Below are positions 43,956 to 53,272 of a stretch of DNA of 64,000 nt, one piece after another (the stretch's first letter is position 1; each line of letters opens with the position of its first letter). The DNA comes from Leucobacter luti (lineage in GTDB: Bacteria > Actinomycetota > Actinomycetes > Actinomycetales > Microbacteriaceae). The stretch spans positions 1-64,000 of the forward strand of contig NZ_SHKI01000009.1 of NCBI RefSeq assembly GCF_004217175.1, read 5' to 3'. The translations under genes were made by a program, and so were the position numbers. The notes beneath the pieces were generated by a model. That model saw nothing but the letters and a program-made list of their open reading frames with translations, did not search any database and was not told the DNA's origin.

Positions 43956-45320
43956 CTAGTCGGCGAAAACGTACAGCTTCTTGTTTGCGAACTCCTCGAG
44001 TGCGTATCGACCGAGCTCACGGCCAAAGCCGCTTCGCTTCACTCCCCCAAAGGGCAGGTGCGGTCCGTCGAGCCCAACTCCGTTCATGAATACCATGCCC
44101 ACGTCGAGGCGATCACCTACGGACACCGCGCGCTCCCGGTCCTCACAGATCACAACGGAGCCCAGTCCGTAGGGCGAGCTGTTGGCGAGCTCGATCGCTG
44201 CGGCGTCATCTGCGACTCGGTAGAGCACCGCAGCGGGCCCAAAGAGTTCCTCCCGGTACGCATCCATCGCGGGCGTGACCCCGGAAAGCACGGTTGGCGG
44301 GAAGAACGCGCCGGTGGCGGCGGTGGCCCCGAGTTCAAGGACGGCCCCCTGGGCGACCGCCCGCGAGACCTGCTCGCCCAGCAGTTCGGCGGCGCGCTGA
44401 GACGAGAGCGGCCCAATGTTGATCCCGGTTTCGCTCGCGGGCCCCGAGGTGACCTCGCCCATCGCGGCAATGAACTTTGCGGCGAACTCGTCATAGTATT
44501 CGTCGGTCACGACGATTCGCTTCGACCCGTTGCATGCCTGTCCACTGTTCTCGATGCGCCCCTCGACGGCCATCTCCACGGCCGCGTCAAGGTCTGCGGT
44601 GTCGAGCACGAGGAACACGTCGGACCCCCCGAGCTCAAGCACCACCTTCTTCAAGTGGCGGCCCGCAATCTCCGCGACCGCGGCGCCAGCTCGCTCGGAG
44701 CCGGTCAGGGACACGCCCTGTACGCGCGGGTCGGCGATCACGCGCTCGATCTGCCCGTGCGTGGCACGGAGATTCACGTAGGAGTCTCCGAACCCCGCAT
44801 CGCGATAAATCGCCGCGATTGCCTCGGCCGATCGTGGGCACTGCTCGGCGTGCTTGAGCACGATGGTATTGCCGAGAATCAGGTTGGGGGCCGCGAACCG
44901 AGCGACCTGGTAGTAGGGAAAGTTCCAGGGCATGATGCCGAGGATGACGCCCAGACCGACCCGCCGCACAAACGCGCGTCCGCCACCCTCGTTCGCGATT
45001 TCCTCGTCGGCGAGATGGGCGACGGAGGCGTCAGCGTAGTACTGGTAGATGGAAGCACTGAACTCCACCTCACCGCGGGACTGCTCAATAGGCTTCCCCA
45101 TCTCCTGCGCAATGATCTCGGCGAGTTCGTCCGCGCGTTCAAGGTGCAATTCGGCGACCCGTGCGATCTTGTGAGCGCGCTCGGCCCGGTCCGCGGCGAC
45201 GGTGCCCCGGTATGCGTCGGCGGCGGCGTCAATCGCGGCGGTGACCTCGGCGTCACTCGCGGCGGGGTAGTGTGCGACGACTTCCCCGGTGGAGGGATCA
45301 GTGATTTGGTAGTGCGGCAT
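43956..45320 (-). CDS. NAD(P)-dependent aldehyde dehydrogenase (succinate-semialdehyde type)
   Basis: A 454-aa aldehyde dehydrogenase. Catalytic Glu229 (VLELGGSD) and nucleophilic Cys263 (GQACNGSKR) are intact; MPWNFPYYQVARF and the LPFGGVKRSGFGREL end are characteristic. GabD-like succinate-semialdehyde dehydrogenase or gamma-aminobutyraldehyde dehydrogenase are the best fits. It lies beside an XRE-cupin regulator, a polyamine-type ABC importer and a PuuB-like oxidase, which suggests it finishes oxidation of a putrescine-derived aldehyde. Confidence 0.87.
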   Translation of the reverse strand: MPHYQITDPSTGEVVAHYPAASDAEVTAAIDAAADAYRGTVAADRAERAHKIARVAELHLERADELAEIIAQEMGKPIEQSRGEVEFSASIYQYYADASVAHLADEEIANEGGGRAFVRRVGLGVILGIMPWNFPYYQVARFAAPNLILGNTIVLKHAEQCPRSAEAIAAIYRDAGFGDSYVNLRATHGQIERVIADPRVQGVSLTGSERAGAAVAEIAGRHLKKVVLELGGSDVFLVLDTADLDAAVEMAVEGRIENSGQACNGSKRIVVTDEYYDEFAAKFIAAMGEVTSGPASETGINIGPLSSQRAAELLGEQVSRAVAQGAVLELGATAATGAFFPPTVLSGVTPAMDAYREELFGPAAVLYRVADDAAAIELANSSPYGLGSVVICEDRERAVSVGDRLDVGMVFMNGVGLDGPHLPFGGVKRSGFGRELGRYALEEFANKKLYVFAD

Positions 45321-45380
45321 CGTGCAGAACTCCTATTCAACGAGGTGGTGCGATTTTGGGCGCAGCGGTGCGCCAGGGCT

Positions 45381-45402
45381 CCCGGCGCTCTTCGGCGCCG
45401 GG
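45381..45402 (-). terminator. Hairpin terminator after the XRE-cupin gene
   Basis: CCCGGCGC-TCTTCG-GCGCCGGG forms an 8-bp stem with a UUCG-containing loop 45 bp past the regulator stop codon and before the aldehyde dehydrogenase start. Confidence 0.6.
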
Positions 45403-45447
45403 GGTCTGGTGGGGCCGGGACTTCCCAGCTGTTCGAGGAGCGGAGTG

Positions 45448-46077
45448 CTAGAGCTCGGCGTCCTGCTCGTGCGGGTTCCCTGCCCCGCGCTCATCTCCCC
45501 GGTCCGAAGGAACCGGGGTGGAACTCGTTGTCGGCGGACTTGTGACCCACATCACCTCGGCGACACTCGTGCCGATGTTCTCCACGCGGTGCGGCACTGA
45601 GCTGAGATACTCGATGCTGTCGTGCGGCCCCATCACGTATGTGTGCTCGCCAAGCTCAAGCAGCACTTTGCCGGTCAGGACAATCAGGAACTCCTGCGAG
45701 GTACCGTGGATGTAAGGGTCCTGCCCGGTTGCACCACCGACTTGAAAGCGGCCCACGTAGATTTCAACGTGCTGCACGGGTGGCTGAGCGACCACAAATT
45801 TCTCGGATCCCGAAGACAGCGGTGTCGACGGCCTGTGCTCGGCCCGGAGTACCCCGTGGGTGTGTCTCGGGTGCGTCTCAAGCAGGTCAGCCACGGGAAC
45901 CCCGAGCGCGCTCGCGATCTTCCGCAGCGAGGCAACACTCGCGTTGGTGAGCCCGCGCTCAAGCTGGCTCAGGAAGCTCGGACTGACGCCTGCCGCTGAG
46001 GCGATCTCTCGCAGTGTCGCACCGCGAAGCTTGCGGGCCTGAGCAATACGCGCTCCGACCTCGTGCCCTGATTCCAT
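45448..46077 (-). CDS. XRE-cupin regulator (PuuR-like)
   Basis: A 209-aa regulator with N-terminal HTH (ARIAQARKLRGATLREIASA, then SPSFLSQLERG) and a C-terminal cupin (LIVLTGKVLLELGEHTYVMG, SVPHRVENIG). GGAAGGA precedes the ATG at 46077. It closely resembles PuuR, which represses putrescine catabolism until polyamine is present. It stands between the aldehyde dehydrogenase and the divergent ABC importer and probably controls both. The palindrome at 46321-46339 is a likely target. Confidence 0.85.
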   Translation of the reverse strand: MESGHEVGARIAQARKLRGATLREIASAAGVSPSFLSQLERGLTNASVASLRKIASALGVPVADLLETHPRHTHGVLRAEHRPSTPLSSGSEKFVVAQPPVQHVEIYVGRFQVGGATGQDPYIHGTSQEFLIVLTGKVLLELGEHTYVMGPHDSIEYLSSVPHRVENIGTSVAEVMWVTSPPTTSSTPVPSDRGDERGAGNPHEQDAEL

Positions 46078-46398
46078 CGCTGTCCTTCCTGACATTGTTC
46101 CGCACCGCGCGAGTGACGCGTGGATCGCGATTGAGGCGGCCTTCGTGTTCAGTGAAACCGCGCCTACTCTGATGCACCTCACTGTACAACGACTTTGCGG
46201 GCGCTCACCGGAATCTCACTGAGTTTGCCTAATATCCCGCGAAATCACGCCGAACACTGGCGCTGCTCCGCACTAAACCTGCCACAGAACGCCGCACATC
46301 ACAATCCAAATTTTATCTTGACTGAATTTTTTGTTCAGTATAGTTTGAGATTCATCCTCGGCCAGTGCGGGGGGGGGTTCTGAACGAAGGAGTTACAG
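46078..46398. promoter_or_regulatory. Divergent promoter region with PuuR-like operator and a G-run
   Basis: A 321-bp gap. ACTGAA-TTTTTTG-TTCAGT (46321-46339) is a palindrome with 6-bp arms lying between TTGACT (46318-46323, -35-like) and TATAGT (46339-46344, -10-like; spacing about 15 bp, a little short). A protein bound there would block the importer promoter. Downstream, GGGGGGGGG (9 G, about 46369-46377) lies in the presumed 5' leader ahead of the GAAGGAG ribosome site. Other parts are AT-richer than average. Confidence 0.55.
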
Positions 46399-47502
46399 AT
46401 GAAACGCATTGCACAGGGCGCAGCCATCGCTTCGCTCGCCATAGTCCTGTCGGCATGTAGCGGGGGCGGGACTGGCGCGGAGGCGCCGACCGATCGCGAT
46501 TTTGGCACCCCGGAGGCCGGGGTCGTCACCCCCGGGATTCTCGAGGGAGTGACGCTCGCGGTCGCCGACTCGGGCGGTATCTCGCAGGAGGGCCGCACCG
46601 AGGCCGTGTGGGAGCCGTTCATGGAGGAGTCCGGGGCGGAGGTCGTGCAGGACTCGTTTGAGGCAGCGAAGCTGAAGGCGATGGTCGAATCAGGGAACGT
46701 CACCTGGGATATCGCCAACACGACGGTGCTCGACGCCGGGCAGTACTGCGGCGAACTCTACGAGAAGCTCGACTACTCGATGATCGACATCTCAAAGGTT
46801 CCCGAGGGCACCATCACAAACGACTGCATGGTTCCCACCATCAGCTACGGCTTCATTGTCGCCTACAACACCGACGTCTTTGGCGACAATGCACCGAACA
46901 GTGCCGCGGACTTCTTCGACACGGAGAAGTTCCCCGGCAAGCGTGCGATCGGGCTCAGCACCTACGTTGAACCACAGGTCCTCGAGTTTGCACTGCTCGC
47001 AGACGGCAAGGGCGCGAGCGAGCGCTCTGTCGCCGACATCGATACGGCAATCTCGAAGTACAAGTCGCTCGGCGACGACCTCATCACGTGGACCACGGGC
47101 GCGGAGTCACAGCAGCAGCTCGAGAGCGGCGAGGTCGCAATGAGCCTGGTCTGGAGCTCCCGCGGTTTTGGTGCGACCGACGCCGGCGCACCCGTAGCTC
47201 CGATGTGGGGCGAGTGGATTCTTGGTGTTGACGCGCTTACCGTACCGAAGGGGGCAAATGATCCCGAGGCCGCGTTCGCGGGTCTGAACTTCTTCCTCGG
47301 CGAGCAGCAGCAGACGAAGGCGGCTGAGCTGACCTCGTTCGCCCCCGTCAACGTTGATTCGCGCCCTGAGCTCTCCCCGACCGCCGAGACCTGGTTCATC
47401 AACGACCACCTCGACACGGGCACCACCATCGACATGCAGTTCTGGACCGATAACTATGCGGACCTCGAGAGCGCATGGACCAAGTGGGCCTCGGGGTCCT
47501 AG
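46399..47502 (+). CDS. ABC importer substrate-binding lipoprotein (PotD-like)
   Basis: A 367-aa periplasmic-type binding protein tethered as a lipoprotein: the signal peptide (MKRIAQGAAIASLAIVLSACSG) has a lipobox with Cys20. The mature protein is of the polyamine/spermidine family (PotD/PotF), with ESGAEVVQDSFEAAKLKAMVESG, VPTISYGFIVAYN and MSLVWSSRGFG. It starts the potD-B-C-A-type operon followed by a PuuB-like oxidase and a decarboxylase. Putrescine or spermidine is the likely ligand. Confidence 0.88.
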   Translation: MKRIAQGAAIASLAIVLSACSGGGTGAEAPTDRDFGTPEAGVVTPGILEGVTLAVADSGGISQEGRTEAVWEPFMEESGAEVVQDSFEAAKLKAMVESGNVTWDIANTTVLDAGQYCGELYEKLDYSMIDISKVPEGTITNDCMVPTISYGFIVAYNTDVFGDNAPNSAADFFDTEKFPGKRAIGLSTYVEPQVLEFALLADGKGASERSVADIDTAISKYKSLGDDLITWTTGAESQQQLESGEVAMSLVWSSRGFGATDAGAPVAPMWGEWILGVDALTVPKGANDPEAAFAGLNFFLGEQQQTKAAELTSFAPVNVDSRPELSPTAETWFINDHLDTGTTIDMQFWTDNYADLESAWTKWASGS

Positions 47503-47529
47503 CGAGCCGCCTGCGCTCGAAAGACTGAC

Positions 47530-48393
47530 ATGGCAAACACCAACACCGTTGAGCGTGGCCCGGCCTTCCGCCGGGCCACGCCCCTGTTGCTCGTCCCCGG
47601 CGTATTGATCGTGGCGTGCTTCTTCGTCGTCCCGATCATCGTCGTGACGTGGCGAAGCTTCACCGATCCCGAACCCGGCATCCAGAACTACGCGTGGCTC
47701 GCCGAGAACGAGGTCTTCCTACAGGTACTCCTGCGCACCTTCCTCGTTTCGACGGTTGTGACAGCGGTCTGCGTACTCATCGCATACCCCTACGCCTACC
47801 TCATGACGATCGTCGGATCGACCATGCAGAAAGTGTTGCTGCTCTTCGTGCTGATGCCACTTTGGACGAGCATCCTCGTGCGTACACTGGCGTGGATGGT
47901 ACTCCTGCAAGATTCCGGGCCGATCAACGATTTTCTCGAGCTCGTCGGAGTGGGGCGTCAGCCGCTGATCCGCACCACCTTCGGGGTGGGGCTCGGCATG
48001 CTTCAGGTACTGCTTCCATTCATGGTGTTGCCGCTCTACTCTGCGATGCTCGGGATAGACAAGCGGCTCGTGCCGGCGGCACGGTCGCTCGGCGCGCACC
48101 CCGTCACCGCGTTCTTCCGGGTGTACCTGCCGCTCTCACTCCCCGGCGTGGCCGCCGGCGCCACGACGGTGTTCATCCTCGGTCTCGGGTTCTACATCGT
48201 GCCCGCGCTCCTCGGCTCTCCGCAAACCACCATGCTCTCCGCGCTGATCTATCAGCAGTTCTCTGCGTTCCTTGACTGGGGTCACGGCTCGGCCATGGGT
48301 GTTGCGCTTCTCCTCCTCACTGCGGTCCTTCTGGGCGCGCTGTCGCTCATCGCGGGACGTGCCCGCCGTCGTTCAACCGGGAGGAAGCCGTGA
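47530..48393 (+). CDS. ABC importer permease (PotB-like)
   Basis: A 287-aa inner-membrane subunit with six predicted helices and the BPD_transp_1 EAA loop (SAMLGIDKRLVPAARSLGAHPVTAFFRVYLP). It begins 27 bp after the binding-protein gene and overlaps the second permease by 4 bp (GTGA). Forms a heterodimer with PotC. Confidence 0.9.
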   Translation: MANTNTVERGPAFRRATPLLLVPGVLIVACFFVVPIIVVTWRSFTDPEPGIQNYAWLAENEVFLQVLLRTFLVSTVVTAVCVLIAYPYAYLMTIVGSTMQKVLLLFVLMPLWTSILVRTLAWMVLLQDSGPINDFLELVGVGRQPLIRTTFGVGLGMLQVLLPFMVLPLYSAMLGIDKRLVPAARSLGAHPVTAFFRVYLPLSLPGVAAGATTVFILGLGFYIVPALLGSPQTTMLSALIYQQFSAFLDWGHGSAMGVALLLLTAVLLGALSLIAGRARRRSTGRKP

Positions 48394-49181
48394 AGCTCAA
48401 GATCGGACTCTCCGTCTTTGCCGTCATCGTCGTGATCTGGCTCGTGGCGCCGACACTCGTGATCATCCCGATCTCGTTCACCGATCAAGCCTCGTTTAAT
48501 TTCCCACCCAAGGGGTGGTCAACGCGGTGGTACGAGAACTTCTTCACCGACACCGGGTGGCTCAAGGCATTCTGGGCCTCGGCCCGGGTCGCGGTGCTCA
48601 CTGCGATCGTCGCAACGATCGCAGGGGTCTGTGCGGCGCTCGCTCTTGTCAAGATGAGGCCGCGGTGGGCCTCGTGGCTCCAGCAGTACTTCATGCTGCC
48701 GCTGCTGGTGCCGGGGATCGTAATTGCGATCGGCCTGTACGCAATCTTCCTGAGCACCGGGCTCCTGGGCACCCTGCTCGGTTTCGTACTTGCCCACACC
48801 GTCGTCTCGCTCCCGCTCGTCCTCACGAACGTGCTCGCGAGCCTACGCGGTGTCGACACGCGACTTGGCGATGCCGCGGCGACGCTCGGTGCAAACCGGT
48901 GGGATACATTCCGACTTGTGACGCTCCCATTGATCGCTCCCGGAGTGCTCTCTGGCGCGCTCCTCGCGTTCGTTACGTCGTTCGACGAGGTGATCCTGTC
49001 GCTCTTCATCCAGACTCCGTATCTGCAGACACTGCCGGTCAAGATCTTCCGCTCGGTCACCAAAGACACCGATCCAACGGTCGCGGCGGTCTCTGTCATG
49101 GTCATGCTCGTCTCCGTCACCGTCATGCTGATCGCCCAGTTCTCGGGCCGTCGCAGCCGAGGGCCGGTGCTGCCCAGATGA
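48390..49181 (+). CDS. ABC importer permease (PotC-like)
   Basis: A 263-aa permease with six helices and an EAA loop (LRGVDTRLGDAAATLGANRWDTFRLVTLP). The GTG start lies in a GTGA overlap with the PotB-like gene. The N-terminal helix (KIGLSVFAVIVVIWLVAPTL) and the SFDEVILSLFIQTP segment near the end fit PotC. Confidence 0.9.
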   Translation: MKLKIGLSVFAVIVVIWLVAPTLVIIPISFTDQASFNFPPKGWSTRWYENFFTDTGWLKAFWASARVAVLTAIVATIAGVCAALALVKMRPRWASWLQQYFMLPLLVPGIVIAIGLYAIFLSTGLLGTLLGFVLAHTVVSLPLVLTNVLASLRGVDTRLGDAAATLGANRWDTFRLVTLPLIAPGVLSGALLAFVTSFDEVILSLFIQTPYLQTLPVKIFRSVTKDTDPTVAAVSVMVMLVSVTVMLIAQFSGRRSRGPVLPR

Positions 49182-49234
49182 CCCGCGCAGCACTCATAAC
49201 GTCAGACTCCGCACCGCACAGAGGAGAACCTCAC

Positions 49235-50374
49235 ATGTCCGCACCGACACACTCAGCACCCGCGCAGCCGGGCGGCCCCGAAACCGACACCCTCGGGGTT
49301 CGCCTCACCGGCGTCACCAAGCGCTATGGCGATAAGGCCGTTGTCGACGACATCAGCATCGACATTCGCCGCGGCGAGTTCGTCACATTCCTCGGCCCCA
49401 GCGGTTCAGGAAAAACCACGACTCTGAGCATGATCGCCGGGTTTACGCAGGTCTCGAACGGCAATATCGAGATCCACGATCGCTCTGTGGCGACGGTGCC
49501 GCCACACAAGCGAGACATCGGCATGGTGTTCCAGAACTATGCACTGTTCCCGCACCGCACCGTGGCCGGGAACGTTGCGTTCCCCCTTGAACGGCGCAAG
49601 ATCGCCAAGGCCGAGCGCGCTCGCATGGTCCGGGAAGCCCTTGAAATGGTCCACATGACCGACTACGCCGACCGCACGCCCAGCGAGCTGTCCGGGGGCC
49701 AGCAGCAGCGCGTCGCGCTCGCCCGAGCGCTCGTGTATAACCCGGCGGTCCTGCTCATGGACGAGCCGCTCGGCGCGCTCGATAAGAAGCTGCGCGATTG
49801 GCTTCAGAGCGAGATCAAGCGTATTCACCTCGAGGTGCAATCAACGTTCCTTTATGTCACGCACGATCAGGAAGAGGCGCTGTCCCTCTCCGACCGGATT
49901 GCCGTGTTCAACAACGGCCGGATCGAGCAGCTCGGAACCCCGCAGGAGCTCTACGAGTCCCCGAGTACGCTCTTCGTTGGCACCTTTGTCGGCGACTCAA
50001 CGCTCGTGCGCGGCGCGAGCTTCGCCGCGGCCGGTGGCCTGAGCGCCGGCCGGACGGTCGGGCCGCAGGGACTGAGCCGAGTAACGGAGGCAAGCGCCGC
50101 CGCGCTGATTCGGCCAGAGAAACTCGCGCTCCTCCCCGCGGATTCAGCGCTTCCAGACGGAAGCTGCGGCATCCAGGTGACCGTGCGCACAGCTACCTAC
50201 CTGGGCAACGCCTGGCGGTATGAGCTGAGCCTCCCCGACGGTTCAACCGGCATGGCGAAGACCGAGTCGGAGGCCCCGGGCGCCGTCCCAGGCGCAACCA
50301 TGCTCGCCGTCTGGCATCCAAGCGACGCCGTGATCCTGAGCGACGACGGCGGCTCAGGCGAGTTCCTCACGTAG
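49235..50374 (+). CDS. ABC importer ATPase (PotA-like)
   Basis: A 379-aa ATP-binding subunit with Walker A GPSGSGKT, the ABC signature LSGGQQQRVALARALV, Walker B LLMDEPLGALD, and the switch His (YVTHDQEEAL). The C-terminal TOBE-type domain (LIRPEKLALLP, then TYLGNAWRYEL) is the regulatory half typical of polyamine and iron importers. The start ATG at 49235 follows GAGGAG; an earlier in-frame ATG at 49178 overlaps the permease stop and is less likely. Confidence 0.92.
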   Translation: MSAPTHSAPAQPGGPETDTLGVRLTGVTKRYGDKAVVDDISIDIRRGEFVTFLGPSGSGKTTTLSMIAGFTQVSNGNIEIHDRSVATVPPHKRDIGMVFQNYALFPHRTVAGNVAFPLERRKIAKAERARMVREALEMVHMTDYADRTPSELSGGQQQRVALARALVYNPAVLLMDEPLGALDKKLRDWLQSEIKRIHLEVQSTFLYVTHDQEEALSLSDRIAVFNNGRIEQLGTPQELYESPSTLFVGTFVGDSTLVRGASFAAAGGLSAGRTVGPQGLSRVTEASAAALIRPEKLALLPADSALPDGSCGIQVTVRTATYLGNAWRYELSLPDGSTGMAKTESEAPGAVPGATMLAVWHPSDAVILSDDGGSGEFLT

Positions 50375-50426
50375 CCCCCGCCTCGCAAGGTCACCCTTCC
50401 CACACATCTCCCCACCCGAGGACGCC

Positions 50427-51704
50427 ATGAAAGAAACCGCCTACTGGCTCGACACCGCTGCGCCCGCAGTGCCGACCCCGCCCTCCGACGCCGGCAATGA
50501 CGCCGACGTGATCGTGGTGGGGGCCGGACTCACCGGCCTCTCGTGCGCCTACCACCTCGCCCAACAGGGCGCGCGCGTGCGCGTGCTCGAAGCGCACGGC
50601 GTGGGGTGGGGAGCATCAGGCCGCAACGGCGGAATGGCGACCACGGGACTCTCGATCTCACTGAGTAAGGCGGTGGCGCGCTACGGCAAGGAACGCGCGG
50701 TCGCGATGCGTCAGCGGTACAACGACGCAATTGACCTGATTGAGCAGATCTCCCGCGACGAGGGAGTCGACACCGAGTTCAGGCGAGCCGGACTGATGAA
50801 TCTCGCGGCACGAGAGTCACACGTGCCTCACTACCAGCGCGAGGCCACCCTCATCACAGAGCTCACCGGACACCCGGCACACTTCCTCGACCGCGATGCG
50901 GTGCGGGAAGAGATCGGAGCCGACCGCTATTTCGGGGGGATGATCGATCCGGCTGGCGCGAGTGTCCATCCGACGAAGCTGCTGGGTGCACTCGCAGCGG
51001 GGGCACTCTCGCGGGGTGCACTCGTGCACGAGCACACCCCGGTCACGGGTCGGGAGCGCACCGCGAATGGCGGGCACCGAGTGCGCACTCCGCGAGGTGA
51101 GTTCACCGCGCCACAGCTGGTAGTGGCAACCGGTGCGTATTCAAAGCCGCCGTTCGGGTGGTTGCAGCGTCGTTTCGCGCCGGTCGGAAGCTTCGTGATC
51201 GTCACAGAGCCGCTGGGCGTGGATCTCGCCGAGTCATTGCTCCCCCACCGGCGCGTGTGCTCTGACAGCAAGGAGCTCCTCAACTACTTCCGCCTCACCG
51301 AAGACAACCGCCTCGCCTTCGGCGGGCGAGCCCGCTTCCTCAGCCGGGACGTCGCGGCCGATCCGAAGAGTGGCGAGATTCTGCAGCGCGAGATGGTCGA
51401 GCTGTTCCCGCAGCTGCACGGTGTGGCGGTCGAGTACGCCTGGGGTGGGCTCGTTGACATTAGCCTTGATCGCATGGTGCATTCAGGAACCCGGGACGGC
51501 TATTGGTTCTCGCAGGGATACACGGGACACGGTGTGCAGATGGCAACGTACATGGGCAAGATTCTTGCCGGAAACGTGCTCGGCGAGACTGACAATCCCT
51601 GGGCGGAGCTGAACAATCCACCCATCCCCGGACATGTCGGTTGGCCCTGGTTCGTCCCAGTCGCGGGCGTGTACTACGCGGCCGTCGATCGGTTCTCACG
51701 GTGA
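50427..51704 (+). CDS. FAD-dependent amine oxidoreductase (PuuB-like)
   Basis: A 425-aa DAO-family flavoprotein. FAD-binding motif VIVVGAGLTGLSCAYHLAQQG, the covalent/FAD-contact region GASGRNGGM, and the C-terminal YWFSQGYTGHGVQMATYMGK are typical of gamma-glutamylputrescine oxidase (PuuB). It would oxidise putrescine or a glutamylated amine with O2, giving the aldehyde for the dehydrogenase at 43956. It follows the importer genes by 50 bp and overlaps the next gene by GTGA. Confidence 0.85.
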   Translation: MKETAYWLDTAAPAVPTPPSDAGNDADVIVVGAGLTGLSCAYHLAQQGARVRVLEAHGVGWGASGRNGGMATTGLSISLSKAVARYGKERAVAMRQRYNDAIDLIEQISRDEGVDTEFRRAGLMNLAARESHVPHYQREATLITELTGHPAHFLDRDAVREEIGADRYFGGMIDPAGASVHPTKLLGALAAGALSRGALVHEHTPVTGRERTANGGHRVRTPRGEFTAPQLVVATGAYSKPPFGWLQRRFAPVGSFVIVTEPLGVDLAESLLPHRRVCSDSKELLNYFRLTEDNRLAFGGRARFLSRDVAADPKSGEILQREMVELFPQLHGVAVEYAWGGLVDISLDRMVHSGTRDGYWFSQGYTGHGVQMATYMGKILAGNVLGETDNPWAELNNPPIPGHVGWPWFVPVAGVYYAAVDRFSR

Positions 51705-53242
51705 GCCCCGCGCAGGGGACCCAGGGAGCGCCGCAGCAGGCAACCGCGCCGTACGCCGACGCGCTCGCTGAGCACCGCGATCGAGGCGGCCTGCGGTTCA
51801 TGATCCCCGGGCACGCCACCGGCCAGGCCGGCGGCTCAGACCGGCTCCGTGAGTTCATCGGCGCGACCGCCCTTGAGCTCGATATTCCCCAGCTCGTCGA
51901 GGGGATCGACCTGGGGCCCGGCAACGCGTTCGATCGCGCGCGCGAGCTGGCGGCCGCGGCGTGGGACGCGAAGACCACCTGGTTCCTCACGAACGGCGCG
52001 TCGCAGGGCAACCGGATGGCGATGCAGGCGCTCGCCGCCCTGGGCGACCGCGTGCTCGTGCAGCGCAGCTGCCACTCGAGCGTGTACGACGGACTGGTGA
52101 TGTCGGGGGCCACGCCGGAGTACCTGTTCCCCGACACTGATCCGGAGCACGGAATCGCCCACGGGATCACGGCGGCCGCCGCCGAGCGCGCGCTCGCCGC
52201 GGCCGCCGCGGCCGGGACGCCCTTCGCCGCGCTGGTGCTCGTCTCCCCGAGCTACTTCGGGGTGGTCGCCGACATTCCGGCCGTGGCCGCCGCCTGCCAC
52301 CGCCACGGGGCAGTGCTGGTCGTCGACGGGTCCTGGGGCGCCCACTTTGGCTTCCACCCGGAGCTTCCCGAGTCGCCCACGCGGCAGGGCGCCGACATCG
52401 TGCTGTCGAGCATTCACAAGCTCGGTGGCAGCCTCACGCAGACCGCGTTCCTGCACCTCTGCGACACCCCGCGGGCGGGTGCCCTCGAGCCGGCGCTCGA
52501 GGCCGCCTACCGGCTCACCGAGTCAACCAGCCTCAACTCGTTGCTGCTCGCCTCGCTCGACATCGCGCGCTCCGAGCTCGCCACCGGGCACGCAGAAATG
52601 GGGGCGGCGCTCGCGAGCGCCGCGGAGCTGCGGCGGCTGGTGGCCGCGGCTCCCGGGCTGCGGCTCGCGGAGCCAGATTTCGCGACGCGACCCGGGGTGG
52701 TCGCCATCGACCCGCTGCACGTCTCGCTCGACGTGCGCGGCCGCGGCGTCACCGGTCCCGAGCTGAAGACGCGGCTCGCGCGCGCGGAGCCCCCCGTGTT
52801 CGTGGAGATCGCCGCCCCCACCTCAATCGTCGCGCTGATCGGCCCCCGCGGCACCCCCGATGTCGCTGGGTTGCTCAGGGCGATCGATCGCGTGGCGCCG
52901 CCGCTCGCGGCGGGCCCCGCGCGCGGCGAGGGGGCGCTCAGCACGGCCGCCGGTGCGCGAGCGGGCACCCTCCCCGCCCCGCCGCCCGGCGAGCGCGTGT
53001 TCACGCCGCGCGCCGCGTACCTCGCACCGAGCGAGTCGGTGCCCGCCGCGGCAGCCGTCGGGCGGATCTCGGCGGCGATGCTCGCCGCGTACCCACCGGG
53101 GATTCCGAACGCGGTCCCCGGCGAACGCCTCACCCCCGAGCTGATCGACTACCTCACGACGACCGCGCAGCTGCCCGGCAGCTATATTCGCGGTGCGGTG
53201 GACCCCGAGGTCAGCCAGCTGCGCGTGCTCCGCGAAGACTAG
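51701..53242 (+). CDS. Orn/Lys/Arg-type PLP decarboxylase
   Basis: A 513-aa fold-type I PLP enzyme of the Orn/Lys/Arg decarboxylase (PF01276) group lacking the N-terminal receiver-like domain of the large inducible enzymes. The PLP lysine is in SSIHKLGGSLTQTA; FMIPGHATG near the N-terminus and NGASQGNRMA are the family signatures. Length and layout resemble the YaaO/SpeA-like class of arginine or lysine decarboxylases. The GTG start overlaps the oxidase stop. Which amino acid it uses is not readable; arginine would give agmatine for the agmatinase at 974. Confidence 0.85.
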   Translation: MSPAQGTQGAPQQATAPYADALAEHRDRGGLRFMIPGHATGQAGGSDRLREFIGATALELDIPQLVEGIDLGPGNAFDRARELAAAAWDAKTTWFLTNGASQGNRMAMQALAALGDRVLVQRSCHSSVYDGLVMSGATPEYLFPDTDPEHGIAHGITAAAAERALAAAAAAGTPFAALVLVSPSYFGVVADIPAVAAACHRHGAVLVVDGSWGAHFGFHPELPESPTRQGADIVLSSIHKLGGSLTQTAFLHLCDTPRAGALEPALEAAYRLTESTSLNSLLLASLDIARSELATGHAEMGAALASAAELRRLVAAAPGLRLAEPDFATRPGVVAIDPLHVSLDVRGRGVTGPELKTRLARAEPPVFVEIAAPTSIVALIGPRGTPDVAGLLRAIDRVAPPLAAGPARGEGALSTAAGARAGTLPAPPPGERVFTPRAAYLAPSESVPAAAAVGRISAAMLAAYPPGIPNAVPGERLTPELIDYLTTTAQLPGSYIRGAVDPEVSQLRVLRED

Positions 53243-53272
53243 TCCCGCCCACGCCGGCGCCATCGGGTGGCG

